Source: Mycolicibacterium senegalense
Lineage (GTDB): Bacteria > Actinomycetota > Actinomycetes > Mycobacteriales > Mycobacteriaceae
Assembly: GCF_019645875.1 (NCBI RefSeq)
Contig: NZ_CP081000.1
Location: 3,906,001 to 3,970,000 of the forward strand
DNA: 64,000 nucleotides
Reading direction: 5' to 3'
Part shown: in pieces, positions 51,175 to 59,715 of the stretch
How positions within the stretch are numbered: position 1 is the first letter of the stretch
Layout of the letters: every line of letters starts with the position of its first letter
Program-made: the position numbers and the translations under genes
Notes under the pieces: generated by a model
Told to the model about the DNA's origin: nothing
The model's input: the letters and a program-made list of their open reading frames with translations, nothing else
The model's database searches: none

Positions 51175-51747
51175 ATGTCGCACTTATCGAAATTCGCGCA
51201 CCGGCGCGAGGGCACTATCCTCGCCGGCGCCGCGCTGGTTGCCGAGTTCGGCATCGTCGTGTCGGTGGCCGGCCAGCCCGCCGCAACGCCCGACACGGAC
51301 ACGTCAGCGAACTTCTCGCTGATCGCCACCGATTGGTGGGAACCGCCTCCGCCTCCACCTCCAGCAGCCGCACCGCCACCCCCGCAACCGGTCGCAGCAG
51401 CGCCCGCACCCCGCCCTGCGGCAACCCAGGTGTGGGAACCTCCAGAGGTCGTCGTCCCACCTCCGCCGCCGCCACCACCGCCACCGCAACTGCGATTGAG
51501 AGCCGACGGCGGTGTGCTGGTTGTGTCGATGACCAACAACGCGAACAACCCGCCGGTGGGTTGCACATATCGGTCCGTACCGACGTCAGGTGCCGCCACC
51601 ATCGTCACCGTGCCGGACGTGCATCTGACCGTCACTGGCTCGGAAGAGACGATGAGCCCGCCCCAGGGACCGGCGACGGGCTCAACCTTCCACATCACCG
51701 TCACATGCGACAACGGCCTGTCGTCCAGCATGGACGCGGTGTACTGA
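51175..51747 (+). CDS. Proline-rich exported or membrane-anchored protein
   Basis: A 190-aa protein of unknown function. A hydrophobic segment (TILAGAALVAEFGIVVSVAG) near residue 14-33 is a signal peptide or an anchor. It is followed by two long proline runs (PPPPPPPAAAPPPP and VVVPPPPPPPPPPQ). The last 85 residues look beta-rich (ADGGVLVVSMTNNANNPPVG, CTYRS, FHITVTCDNGL), with two cysteines probably paired outside. It lies 76 nt after the TIR gene and carries the same 16-bp motif upstream, so the two may share regulation. Confidence 0.75.
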   Translation: MSHLSKFAHRREGTILAGAALVAEFGIVVSVAGQPAATPDTDTSANFSLIATDWWEPPPPPPPAAAPPPPQPVAAAPAPRPAATQVWEPPEVVVPPPPPPPPPPQLRLRADGGVLVVSMTNNANNPPVGCTYRSVPTSGAATIVTVPDVHLTVTGSEETMSPPQGPATGSTFHITVTCDNGLSSSMDAVY

Positions 51748-51782
51748 GCGTCGCCGTCGTCGGCACAGCTGAGAGCTGAACC

Positions 51783-52757
51783 TCAGAAGTCCCAGTCTTC
51801 GTCTTCGGTGACGACGGCCTTGCCGATCACGTACGACGAACCCGAGCCCGAGAAGAAGTCGTGGTTCTCGTCGGCGTTCGGCGAGAGCGCAGACAGGATC
51901 GCCGGGTTCACGTCGGTCTCGTCCTTGGGGAACAGCGCCTCGTAGCCGAGATTCATCAGCGCCTTGTTGGCGTTGTAACGCAGGAACTTCTTGACGTCCT
52001 CGGTCAGGCCGACCTCGTCGTAGAGATCCTGGGTGTATTCGACCTCGTTGTCGTAGAGCTCGAAGAGCAGCTCGTAGGTGTAATCCTTGAGCTCCGTGCG
52101 CTTTTCCTCGTCGACCAGGGCCAGCCCGCGCTGGTACTTGTAGCCGATGTAGTAGCCGTGCACGGCCTCGTCGCGGATGATCAGCCGGATCATGTCGGCG
52201 GTGTTGGTGAGCTTGGCCCGGCTGCTCCAGTACATCGGCAGGTAGAAGCCCGAGTAGAACAGGAAGCTCTCCAGCAGCGTGGAGGCCACCTTGCGCTTGA
52301 GCGGCTCGTCGCCCTTGTAGTACTGCATGACGATCTCAGCCTTGCGCTGCAGGTTGGGGTTCTCCTCCGACCAGCGGAACGCGTCGTCGATCTCGGCCGT
52401 CGAGCACAGCGTCGAGAAGATGTTGGAGTAGCTGCGGGCGTGCACCGACTCCATGAACGCGATGTTGGTGTAGACAGCTTCCTCGTGCGGGGTCAGCGCA
52501 TCGGGGATCAGGCTGACCGCGCCGACGGTGCCCTGGATGGTGTCCAGCAGCGTCAGGCCGGTGAACACCCGCATGGTGAGCTGCTTCTCGTGCGCGCTCA
52601 GCGTGCCCCACGACGGGATGTCGTTGGACACCGGCACCTTCTCCGGCAACCAGAAATTGCCGGTGAGCCGATCCCAGACCTCGGCGTCCTTCTCATCCTG
52701 GAGACGGTTCCAGTTGATCGCTGAGAAACGGTCGATCAGCTTCATGCCTTCGCTCAC
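51783..52757 (-). CDS. nrdF2: Class Ib ribonucleotide reductase small subunit NrdF2
   Basis: A 324-aa R2 subunit that holds the di-iron/manganese-tyrosyl radical for dNTP synthesis. Metal ligands include D in LTLLDTIQG, E and H in MESVHARSYS, and E and H in IRDEAVHGYY. The radical tyrosine is in the ARSYSNIFSTL region. The C-terminus SYVIGKAVVTEDEDWDF is the NrdE-docking tail. The GTG start at 52757 gives MSEGMKLIDRFSAINW, which matches NrdF2. In M. tuberculosis the nrdE, nrdI and nrdH genes lie close behind Rv3050c; here they are not in the window, and an accessory block follows instead. Confidence 0.97.
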   Translation of the reverse strand: MSEGMKLIDRFSAINWNRLQDEKDAEVWDRLTGNFWLPEKVPVSNDIPSWGTLSAHEKQLTMRVFTGLTLLDTIQGTVGAVSLIPDALTPHEEAVYTNIAFMESVHARSYSNIFSTLCSTAEIDDAFRWSEENPNLQRKAEIVMQYYKGDEPLKRKVASTLLESFLFYSGFYLPMYWSSRAKLTNTADMIRLIIRDEAVHGYYIGYKYQRGLALVDEEKRTELKDYTYELLFELYDNEVEYTQDLYDEVGLTEDVKKFLRYNANKALMNLGYEALFPKDETDVNPAILSALSPNADENHDFFSGSGSSYVIGKAVVTEDEDWDF

Positions 52758-52820
52758 CAGAACCCCATTTCACCAGGTTGTTTTGTTTGCCGGACAGCAC
52801 CCACGACACTACCCCTGGGG

Positions 52821-54362
52821 CTAAGCCCCGGCGGGGACCCCAGCATCTAGTGTTTTCGTGTCGCGTCCGGCGTGGATGAAGTCGAACTCCGCGGGGTCCA
52901 GCTTGCGCGTTGCCAGCCAGTACTGCCAGGTCATGCCGCTCCACAGGGTGCGGTTGACGCCGTGGGCGTCCATGTACCAGCTCCGGCAACCTCCGGTGTT
53001 GAACACCGTATGCGCCAGGTCGTGCTGCAATTCGCTGTTGAACTCCGCCTGAGCTCGCGGGCTGGGCGACAGAGCCTGGGCACCGGCCTTGTCTACGGCG
53101 GCGATGGCCTGCCCCACGTAGCGGATCTGCTGCTCGATCATGAACACCACCGAGTTGTGGCCCAGCGCCGTGTTGGGCCCCAGCAGGAAGAACAGATTCG
53201 GCATACCCGACACGGCGATGCCGCGGTGCGCGGCCATCCCCTCGCGGTTCCAGCGATCGATCAGATCCTCACCGCCGGCACCCTTGATGTCGACATAGGT
53301 GTAGGAGTCGGTGACATGGAAGCCGGTGGCGAACACCACCACGTCGGCGGGATGCTCGACGCCGTCGGCGGTGACGATGCCGGTCGGCGTCATGCGGCTG
53401 ATGGACTCCGTGATCACCTGTGTCTTGGGGTTGGCGATCCCGCGATAGTAGGTGTCGGAGTTGAGGATTCTTTTACACCCGGCGCGGTAGTTCGGGGTGA
53501 GTTTGCGACGCAGCTCGGGGTCCTTGATGCTGCGGTTGATGTTGTAGCGACCCATCGCCTCGCCGATCTTGAGCAGCCACGGCTGCTGGGTCATGGCGAA
53601 TCCGACACCCTCGTGGATCCAGTAGATGGCCGCACGCATCGCCGCGCGGGTGCCGGGCACATAGCTGAACACGCGCCGAATCCATTGCGGGAACTTGTTG
53701 TTCACCCGCGGCATGACCCACGGCGGGGTGCGCTGGTAGAGGTGCAGTTCGGCGACGTCCTTGACGATCTCAGGCACGATCTGAATAGCGCTGGCACCGG
53801 TGCCGATCACGGCGACCCGTTTGCCGGTGAGGTCGACGCTGTGGTCCCACTGCGCAGAATGGAAAGCCGCGCCGGCAAATTCTTCGCGCCCCTCGATGTC
53901 GGGGATCTGCGGGATGTGCAGGCCGCCGGCGCCCGAGACCAGGAACTGGGCGATGAACTCTTGGCCCGTGTCGCTGAACACGTGCCAGCGCAGCTCCTGG
54001 TCGTCCCAGTGCGCGCGATCGACGTGGGTGTTGAAGCGGGTGTTGCGGCGCAGCCCGTACTTGGACGCCACGCCCAGCAGGTAGTCCTGGATCTCGGGCT
54101 GGAAGGACCACATGTGGCTCCAGTCCGCCTTCGGCTCGAAGGAGAACGAGTACATGTGTGACGGGATGTCGCAGGCGCAGCCCGGGTAGGTGTTGTCGCG
54201 CCAGGTGCCGCCGAACTCGTCAGCCTTCTCGAGGATGAGGAAATCGACGCCGCGTCGTTGCAGCTCGATCGCCATCCCCATCCCCGAGAACCCGCTGCCG
54301 ATGATCAGGGCGCGGGTGTGGATTGGTTGCTGACCCTGGGGTGAGGGTTGGGCAGCCGTCAT
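52821..54362 (-). CDS. Flavin-containing monooxygenase, Baeyer-Villiger type (Rv3049c-type)
   Basis: A 513-aa FAD/NADPH monooxygenase. The FAD motif is GSGFSGMG near residue 22, and GTWRDNTYPGCACDIPSHMY is the usual second part. The fingerprint FxGxxxHxxxW is FAGAAFHSAQW, followed by the NADPH motif GTGASAIQ. DVVVFATGFHVTDSY is the third conserved segment. Relatives convert ketones to esters or oxidise sulfur. The gene is 79 nt downstream of a TetR-family gene on the same strand and 63 nt upstream of nrdF2. A repeated TCCCAG/CTGGGA site precedes it. AAAAGGA precedes the ATG. Confidence 0.92.
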   Translation of the reverse strand: MTAAQPSPQGQQPIHTRALIIGSGFSGMGMAIELQRRGVDFLILEKADEFGGTWRDNTYPGCACDIPSHMYSFSFEPKADWSHMWSFQPEIQDYLLGVASKYGLRRNTRFNTHVDRAHWDDQELRWHVFSDTGQEFIAQFLVSGAGGLHIPQIPDIEGREEFAGAAFHSAQWDHSVDLTGKRVAVIGTGASAIQIVPEIVKDVAELHLYQRTPPWVMPRVNNKFPQWIRRVFSYVPGTRAAMRAAIYWIHEGVGFAMTQQPWLLKIGEAMGRYNINRSIKDPELRRKLTPNYRAGCKRILNSDTYYRGIANPKTQVITESISRMTPTGIVTADGVEHPADVVVFATGFHVTDSYTYVDIKGAGGEDLIDRWNREGMAAHRGIAVSGMPNLFFLLGPNTALGHNSVVFMIEQQIRYVGQAIAAVDKAGAQALSPSPRAQAEFNSELQHDLAHTVFNTGGCRSWYMDAHGVNRTLWSGMTWQYWLATRKLDPAEFDFIHAGRDTKTLDAGVPAGA

Positions 54363-54400
54363 AGCTCAGGTCCTTTTCTGGGAACGGCGGTACCGGATAC

Positions 54401-54421
54401 TCCCAGTCTCCGGACCTGGGA
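54401..54421. promoter_or_regulatory. Inverted repeat upstream of the monooxygenase gene
   Basis: TCCCAG-N9-CTGGGA is an inverted repeat with 6-bp perfect arms, 39 bp before the ATG at 54362. A TTGACA (minus strand, 54433-54428) lies nearby and could be a -35. Confidence 0.4.
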
Positions 54422-54441
54422 CCCGACTGTCAACGAGTCGG

Positions 54442-55182
54442 TTAGCTGGCGTGCTGTCGCCGCTGGACGCCCTCGTGCAGCGGCAGGTCTGGGTCGATCC
54501 AGATGCCGAGCAGTTCACAGGTGCCGTTGATGGAGCCGACCATGATCGTGGTCAGGTGGTTGACGAATTCCTCGGCCGGCATGCGGCGCGGGCTGTCCTC
54601 GTCGGTGCCCAGCCACCAGTCCGTGGCCGACGCACATGCGCCGAAGGTGGCGAACGCGGCCAACTCGATCGCGGCGCCGTCGAGTTCCATCTCGCGCAGT
54701 TCGTTGGAGAACATGTCCGCCATCGCCAGGGTGATCCCGCGACCTTCGTTGAGTGCCCGCATCGTTGATTCGCTCTGTTCGGCGAACCGGCCCTGGATCA
54801 GGAACCGCAACACGTTGGGATGTTCATCGACCAGCAGCACGTACTGTTCGACGCTGCGACGAATGACTTCCCGGGCCGGGTCGGCGCCGAGGTTGATGAC
54901 CGGGTAGATCGCCGACCACAGCATGTCGCGCAGCCGCTCGCCGATGGCCTGGAAGAGATCGGATTTGTCGGCGAAGTGCCGGTAGATCTTGGGTTTGGCC
55001 GTGCCTGCCTCTTCGGCGATCTCCCGCAGGCTGACCTCGGGCCCCAACCTGTCGATCGCACGGAATGAGGCGTCGACGATTTCCGAGCGCACCTTCTTAC
55101 GGTGCTCACGCCAGCGCTCGCTGCGGGCATCAACCTTGACACCCGCGCCTGCGCTGGAATGTGATCTCGACGTTCGCCGCAC
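54442..55182 (-). CDS. TetR-family regulator (Rv3050c-type)
   Basis: A 246-aa TetR-family regulator. The helix-turn-helix is at about residues 33-80 (IVDASFRAIDRLGPEVSLRE, IAEEAGTAKPKIYRHFADKS). The ligand-binding part continues with helical LFQAIGERLRDML and ends PDLPLHEGVQRR. The GTG at 55182 gives a basic N-terminus (MRRTSRSHSS), and an ATG is not available nearby. It is divergent from the geranylgeranyl-reductase-like gene and upstream of the monooxygenase, so it may control either. The palindrome at 55297 is the best candidate site. Confidence 0.9.
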   Translation of the reverse strand: MRRTSRSHSSAGAGVKVDARSERWREHRKKVRSEIVDASFRAIDRLGPEVSLREIAEEAGTAKPKIYRHFADKSDLFQAIGERLRDMLWSAIYPVINLGADPAREVIRRSVEQYVLLVDEHPNVLRFLIQGRFAEQSESTMRALNEGRGITLAMADMFSNELREMELDGAAIELAAFATFGACASATDWWLGTDEDSPRRMPAEEFVNHLTTIMVGSINGTCELLGIWIDPDLPLHEGVQRRQHAS

Positions 55183-55296
55183 GGGATCACTGTACCCGCC
55201 CTGATAGCGCTGACCTGCCCAGACCGCCCGTCAACACGCGGTTTTGCCGTTTGACCCGGGCGTTCGCCCGTCGAGCCGCCGACACCTTGCTTGGGT

Positions 55297-55313
55297 ACTA
55301 TCGCAGCGATAGT
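55297..55313. promoter_or_regulatory. Palindromic operator between the TetR and reductase genes
   Basis: ACTATCGC-A-GCGATAGT is a perfect palindrome with 8-bp arms around one base. It overlaps a -10-like TACTAT (55296-55301) of the reductase gene, so a bound regulator would block that promoter. The adjacent TetR gene is the obvious candidate. Confidence 0.65.
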
Positions 55314-55333
55314 CAACTGATGAGACGAGGCTC

Positions 55334-56512
55334 ATGACGCAGCGATACGACCTGGTCATAGCAGGTGGCGGCCCTTCCGGGTCAGCCGCGGCGTGGCAGG
55401 CCGCTCAGACCGGCGCCAAGGTGTTGGTCCTGGACAAGGCGGAGTTCCCCCGCGACAAGCCATGCGGTGACGGGCTCACCGCCCGCGCGGTGAGCTATCT
55501 GCAGAAGATGGGACTGGCCGACGAGGTCTCCAAGTTCCACCGGATCAACAAGGTGATCGTGTACAGCCCCAGCGAGTGGGAGCTGTCTTTTCCGCGTCGT
55601 CCCGGAATGCCCGACCACGGCCATACCGTCAGCCGCACCGAACTGGACACTCTGCTGCTCAAACATGCCGAGTCCGCCGGCGCCGAGGTGCGCCAGGGCG
55701 CCGAAGTTGCCGGCCCCGAGTTCGATGCCAACGGTCGCGTGGTCGGCGTGGTGCTCAAGAGCGGTGAGAAGGTGTTCGGCGACGCGGTGATCGCGGCCGA
55801 CGGCGCCTACTCCCCCATCAAGCGCGCGCTGAAGATCGACTCGGAGTACAACGGTTACTCGGCCATCGCGATCCGATCCGAGATGCACGCCAACCGCCCT
55901 GACTCCGACAGCTTCGAGATCTACCTCAAGCTGCTGTTCCAGGGCGACCAGCTGCCGGGCTACGGCTGGGTCTTCCCCATGGGTGGCGGCCGGTTCAACA
56001 TCGGCCTGGGCTACGTCAACAGCTACAAGAACTGGCAGTCCATCAATGCCACCCAGTTCCTCGGCGACTTCCTGCGGACCCTTCCGCGCGAATGGGAGCT
56101 GCCCCCGATCGAGGAACTCAAGAAGAACAAGAGCGTGCGGGCCTGGCGATTGCCGATGGGCTTCACGGCCTGGCCGCCATGGCGTCCCGGCGTGCTGTTC
56201 GTCGGTGACTCGCTGGGTGCGGGCAAGCCGGTGTCCGGTGCGGGTATCTCCAAGGCGCTCGAATCCGGTTTGACCGCAGGCGAATGCGCAATCGCGGCGC
56301 TCAACAACGGCGGGCCTGACGACTTCACCAACTACGAGCAGCGGATGCAGGCGACCTGGGGACGGGAGTACCGTCGCGGCCGCTTCTTCCACAAGCTCGC
56401 CGGCATCCCCGGCGTCGCCGGCGCCGGCCTGAAGGCCTTGGACAACCACACGTTCCGGGACCTGCTGCTGAAGTCGCTCTACAAGAAGGCGCAGAGCCCG
56501 CAACACACGTAG
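55334..56512 (+). CDS. Geranylgeranyl reductase family FAD enzyme (MenJ-like)
   Basis: A 392-aa FAD-dependent prenyl reductase. The N-terminal FAD motif is VIAGGGPSGSAAAWQAA, then DKPCGDGLTARAV, the family's conserved segment, then SRTELDTLLLKHAE. AVIAADGAYSPIKRAL and LFVGDSLGAGKPVSGAGISKAL are the other FAD contacts. Relatives such as MenJ saturate a double bond of the isoprenoid chain of menaquinone. It is divergent from the TetR gene, with a palindrome over its promoter. A 52-nt hairpin terminator lies 23 nt behind it. A link with the polyprenyl synthase 6.5 kb upstream is possible but unproven. Confidence 0.88.
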   Translation: MTQRYDLVIAGGGPSGSAAAWQAAQTGAKVLVLDKAEFPRDKPCGDGLTARAVSYLQKMGLADEVSKFHRINKVIVYSPSEWELSFPRRPGMPDHGHTVSRTELDTLLLKHAESAGAEVRQGAEVAGPEFDANGRVVGVVLKSGEKVFGDAVIAADGAYSPIKRALKIDSEYNGYSAIAIRSEMHANRPDSDSFEIYLKLLFQGDQLPGYGWVFPMGGGRFNIGLGYVNSYKNWQSINATQFLGDFLRTLPREWELPPIEELKKNKSVRAWRLPMGFTAWPPWRPGVLFVGDSLGAGKPVSGAGISKALESGLTAGECAIAALNNGGPDDFTNYEQRMQATWGREYRRGRFFHKLAGIPGVAGAGLKALDNHTFRDLLLKSLYKKAQSPQHT

Positions 56513-56535
56513 CTCAGGTCACGACATCGGCTCAG

Positions 56536-56587
56536 GCGTGGGGTTTGTCGTGCGGATTTGGCCGAAATCCGCGCACAGACCCCACGC
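56536..56587 (+). terminator. Long hairpin terminator behind the reductase gene
   Basis: Outer arms GCGTGGGG/CCCCACGC and inner arms GCGGATTT/AAATCCGC, joined by nearly paired sequence, form a 52-nt hairpin with a GGCCG loop. It begins 23 nt past the stop and is followed by a T-rich TTTCGTTT. Confidence 0.7.
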
Positions 56588-56639
56588 TTTCGTTTGGTCG
56601 AGTGCCAGAATGTCGAGAACCGAGCGAGCGAGGGAGACC

Positions 56640-57287
56640 ATGGCAGCATCTGGCCGACGCGTGGGTGCCGAGACATCGAAAACACGGGACGCGCTGTTGG
56701 ATTGCGTCGAAACGATGATGCTCGAAGAGGGGTATGCCAGCGTCACCTACCGTGCGTTGGCCACAAAAGCCGGGGTGACCCCCAGCCTGGTTCAGTACTA
56801 CTTCCCAGTTCTGGACGACATCTTCATCGCCGCCATCTCGCGCTACTCGCAACGAAACATCGAGTACCTGAACAAGATTCTGGCCAAACGGACCGAAGAT
56901 CCGCTTCGTGCGCTGTGGGAGTACAACTGGGACGAGGCCACCGGGGCGCTCATGATCGAGTTCATGGCTCTCGGCAACCACCGGAAAACCATCCAGGCCG
57001 AGATCGCCTCGGTAACCCAACACGCCCGCAAGATCCAGTTGGACGCATTGACGGCGAAATTCGGCAAGGATGCCCGCCCCTTCGGCAACCTATCCCTACC
57101 AGCACTTCAGTTGCTGATCTCGAGCCTGCCCAAATTCCTCAATCTCGAAAAAGGCATCGGCGTACAGACCGCCCATGCCGAGCTCACCAAAGTTCTCGAA
57201 GATTATCTGGACACGGTCGAACCGCGCACGACACGGGCCAAGCGTGCCGCTTCGACCAAGCGCCGGACGACCAAGAGCGGCAGCTGA
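56640..57287 (+). CDS. TetR-family regulator of the catabolic block
   Basis: A 215-aa TetR regulator. The helix-turn-helix is at about residues 12-60 (TRDALLDCVETMMLEEGYAS, VTYRALATKAGVTPSLVQYY). The all-helical ligand domain has LRALWEYNWDEATGALMIEF and ends in a basic tail (RRTTKSGS). I chose ATG 56640, because AGGGAGA precedes it; upstream in-frame starts at 56610 and 56538 read into the terminator region. Next to it are CTATAC-N4-GTATAG sites, and a similar site lies at 59732, so it probably represses both the monooxygenase gene and the NTF2/SDR/GMC operon. Confidence 0.9.
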   Translation: MAASGRRVGAETSKTRDALLDCVETMMLEEGYASVTYRALATKAGVTPSLVQYYFPVLDDIFIAAISRYSQRNIEYLNKILAKRTEDPLRALWEYNWDEATGALMIEFMALGNHRKTIQAEIASVTQHARKIQLDALTAKFGKDARPFGNLSLPALQLLISSLPKFLNLEKGIGVQTAHAELTKVLEDYLDTVEPRTTRAKRAASTKRRTTKSGS

Positions 57288-57360
57288 ACACCAACTCATC
57301 CGGGCGAATCTGACGACATTCCGCCGGCCGCGACCGACAGCCGCCGACCCACGTGGTCCC

Positions 57361-57416
57361 TTGACCGCGCCGGATCACAGGTGCTATACACCCGTATAGG
57401 CTATACGCTGGTATAG
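57361..57416. promoter_or_regulatory. Promoter with two tandem CTATAC-N4-GTATAG operators
   Basis: TTGACC (57361-57366), an 18-bp spacer and TATACA (57385-57390) form the promoter of the 57453 gene. Palindrome 1 (CTATAC-ACCC-GTATAG, 57384-57399) lies on its -10. Palindrome 2 (CTATAC-GCTG-GTATAG, 57401-57416) follows 17 bp further. Confidence 0.7.
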
Positions 57417-57452
57417 CAGCTGACTGCCGCTCGCGTAGGAAGAGTCCGCGGA

Positions 57453-58829
57453 ATGCCCAAACGTATGATCTTCACGCTCCTGTTGATGGATGCCATCGGC
57501 CATAATTTCCACGGGATCTGGCGCCATCCTGACGCCCGCAACCGTGAGTTCAAAGGCTTCGACCTATGGGTGGACCTCGCCAGGAAGGCCGAGCGCGCCA
57601 AGGTCGATGCATTCTTCTTCACCGACGTCATGGGTGTGCAAGGCGAGTACAACGGGTCGCGCGACATCATCTTCGAGCAGGCCATGAACGTCCCCATCGC
57701 CGATTGCACGATGGTGATTCCGGCGATGGCCCACGCGACGGACAATCTCGGCTTTCTCTATACGAGTTCGGTGATCTCGCATCATCCGTTCGTGTTCGCC
57801 CGGGCCGCATCGACGCTGGATCACCTGACCGACGGCCGGGTCGGATGGAACATCGTCACCTCCGCCAACGAAAAGGCCTTCCGCAATCTCGGTCTGCCGG
57901 CCAACCTTTCGCATGACGAGCGCTACGGCTGGGCCGACGAGTACGTCGATGTCACCTACAAGCTGTGGGAAGGATCGTGGGACGTCGATGCGATCGTCAA
58001 CGATCCCGCGCGCGGGGTGTACGCCGACCCGACGAAAGTCCATGACATCCGGCACGAGGGCAAGCGGTACAGCGTCGAAGGTTTCAACCTGATGGAGCCG
58101 TCCCCGCAGCGCACCCCACTGCTGGCACAGGCCGGTGGGTCGCCGGCAGGACTCGAATTCGCCAGCAAACACGCCGAGCTGATGTTCTTGTCGGCGTTTT
58201 CGCTGGAGACCATCGCCGCACAGATCAACAGTGTGCGCGAACTGGCCCGCGCCCGTGGGCGACGCGACGGGGACATCCTGTTCCTGCAAGGCATGATGTT
58301 CGTCATCGGGTCTACCGACGAAGAGGCCTACCGTAAGTGGGGTGAACTGGAGGAGTTCCGCAGCCAGGAAGCCCAGACAGCCTACTTCTCCAGCTTGAGT
58401 GGGACCGACCTGGGCCGCTACGACCCGGCCACACCGCTGGAAGACATCCTCGAAGAATTACCCGGCGTCCGTGGGGCTTTCCTCGCCGTGATCAACGCCT
58501 GGCCCGAGGGCGTCAAACCGACGGTCAAGGATTTCCTCACCTCGTTGTCGCTACCCCAGATGGTCGTCGGGTCACCGGAAACCATCGCGACGCGGCTGAT
58601 GGAATACCAGGGCGCCGGCGTCGACGGCGTCCAGGTGATGAACGCCCTGATGCCGCAGAGCTACGACGACTTCTTCGAGCATCTGGTACCGGTGCTGCAG
58701 GACAAGGGCCTGATGCAGAAGGAATACCAGCCCGGAACGTTGCGCGAGAAGCTTTTTGATACCGCGGATGCGGGCGTCAACGAGCGCCATCCAGCGCACG
58801 GCTATCGGGGCATGTTCTGCGATCGATGA
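57453..58829 (+). CDS. FMN-dependent monooxygenase, NtaA/SnaA/DszA (LLM) family
   Basis: A 458-aa LLM monooxygenase, paralogous to the 36604 protein. It shows the same pattern: LLLMDAIGHNFHGIWRHPDA, FFFTDVMGVQGEYNGSRDII, then RAASTLDHLTDGRVGWNIVT, and SPQRTPLLAQAGGSPAGLEF. The C-terminal QKEYQPGTLREKLFDT is like the family's closing strand. A flavin reductase partner is not encoded next to it. Its promoter carries two TetR operators, and the ribosome site GGAAGAG is near the ATG. The downstream acyl-CoA dehydrogenase remnant starts 16 nt after its stop. Confidence 0.93.
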   Translation: MPKRMIFTLLLMDAIGHNFHGIWRHPDARNREFKGFDLWVDLARKAERAKVDAFFFTDVMGVQGEYNGSRDIIFEQAMNVPIADCTMVIPAMAHATDNLGFLYTSSVISHHPFVFARAASTLDHLTDGRVGWNIVTSANEKAFRNLGLPANLSHDERYGWADEYVDVTYKLWEGSWDVDAIVNDPARGVYADPTKVHDIRHEGKRYSVEGFNLMEPSPQRTPLLAQAGGSPAGLEFASKHAELMFLSAFSLETIAAQINSVRELARARGRRDGDILFLQGMMFVIGSTDEEAYRKWGELEEFRSQEAQTAYFSSLSGTDLGRYDPATPLEDILEELPGVRGAFLAVINAWPEGVKPTVKDFLTSLSLPQMVVGSPETIATRLMEYQGAGVDGVQVMNALMPQSYDDFFEHLVPVLQDKGLMQKEYQPGTLREKLFDTADAGVNERHPAHGYRGMFCDR

Positions 58830-58844
58830 ACTTGCCGGAGAAAC

Positions 58845-59419
58845 ATGCAACTCACATTCGGTCATGAAATCGAGGGGTTCAGAACAGAACTCGTCGCATT
58901 TCTGGATGAGCACCTGCCCCCGGAAGCCAGCACCGTCGAGCGGATCAGCTCTAGCGCGTATCTTCCCGACTGGGCACGGCAGTGGCAGCGCACCATGTTC
59001 GACCATGGCTGGCTGCAGCCCGGCAATGCACCGGAGTTCGGTGGTCGCAATGCCGGCATCGTCGAGCAGTACGTGTATTTCCAGGAACTAGGTGCTACCA
59101 CGAGGCGTTGCGATTGCTCGGATCTCAGACGCTAGTGGCAGCCGCCCGCGGTGAAGGCGACGGCGGCCGGATATCGGTGCTCAAACTGCTCGGCTCGGAG
59201 GCCGCCCAGCGGATCGGGGAGGCGGCACTGTATTCCGCGGAAGGCTCCGGCTTGCTGAGCCCGGCGCTGACCAACTACCAGCCCTGGCATCAGGATCACT
59301 ACACCGGCAGTTGGTTCGACCGCTATCTGCGCAGTTTTGCCGGCACCATCGCAGGTGGCACATCGGAAATCCAGCGCAACGTCATCGCCCAGCGCATCCT
59401 CGGCTTGCCCCGGAGCTGA
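58845..59419 (+). pseudogene. Acyl-CoA dehydrogenase remnant with large internal deletion
   Basis: Residues of an acyl-CoA dehydrogenase N-terminus (MQLTFGHEIEGFRTELVAFL, then PDWARQWQRTMFDHGWLQPG and EFGGRN) run from 58845 to about 59095. A C-terminus in another frame follows to 59419 (YHEALRLLGSQTLVAAARGE, then FDRYLRSFAGTIAGGTSEIQ, then RNVIAQRILGLPRS). About 200 residues, with the FAD-binding middle and the catalytic glutamate region, are missing at the junction near 59095. The gene is therefore not a simple frameshift. It could not make a working enzyme. It belongs with the monooxygenase operon. Confidence 0.88.
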
Positions 59420-59431
59420 CCGAGGCCGACC

Positions 59432-59715
59432 TCACTCCCGGCGTTCAGCAACCGTCTTGCGCACCAGTGCTTTCTGGATCTTCGCGCTGGGTGTCCGTGG
59501 GAAATCGTCCACCTGGTGCACTTCCTCGGGCCACTTCTGCTTGGCCAGCCCACGAGCGGCGAAGTGCGTACGCAGTGCGTCCATCGTCGGCAGCGACGCG
59601 CCCGGCTTCATTCGCAACACTGCGGCCGTGCGTTCCCCGAACCGCTCGTCGGGCGCCGCGACGGCCACCGCTTCCGCCACCCCGGGCATCGCCACAAGCA
59701 CCTCCTCGACCTCTG
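59432..59715 (-). pseudogene. C-terminal fragment of an acyl-CoA synthetase
   Basis: On the minus strand about 95 residues match the C-terminal mobile domain of ANL ligases (TEVEEVLVAMPGVAEAVAVA, then ERFGERTAAVLRMKPGASLP, then DDFPRTPSAKIQKALVR). The catalytic lysine context is visible (SAKIQKA), but the N-terminal 400 residues with the ATP site are absent. Upstream of it the frame holds unrelated sequence (CRT). It is a remnant that ends near the 59732 operator and converges on the acyl-CoA dehydrogenase remnant. Confidence 0.82.

Noticed and set aside
58845..59419. Acyl-CoA dehydrogenase split by a simple sequencing frameshift
   Set aside because: About 200 residues are missing at the junction, so a single base error cannot explain it.
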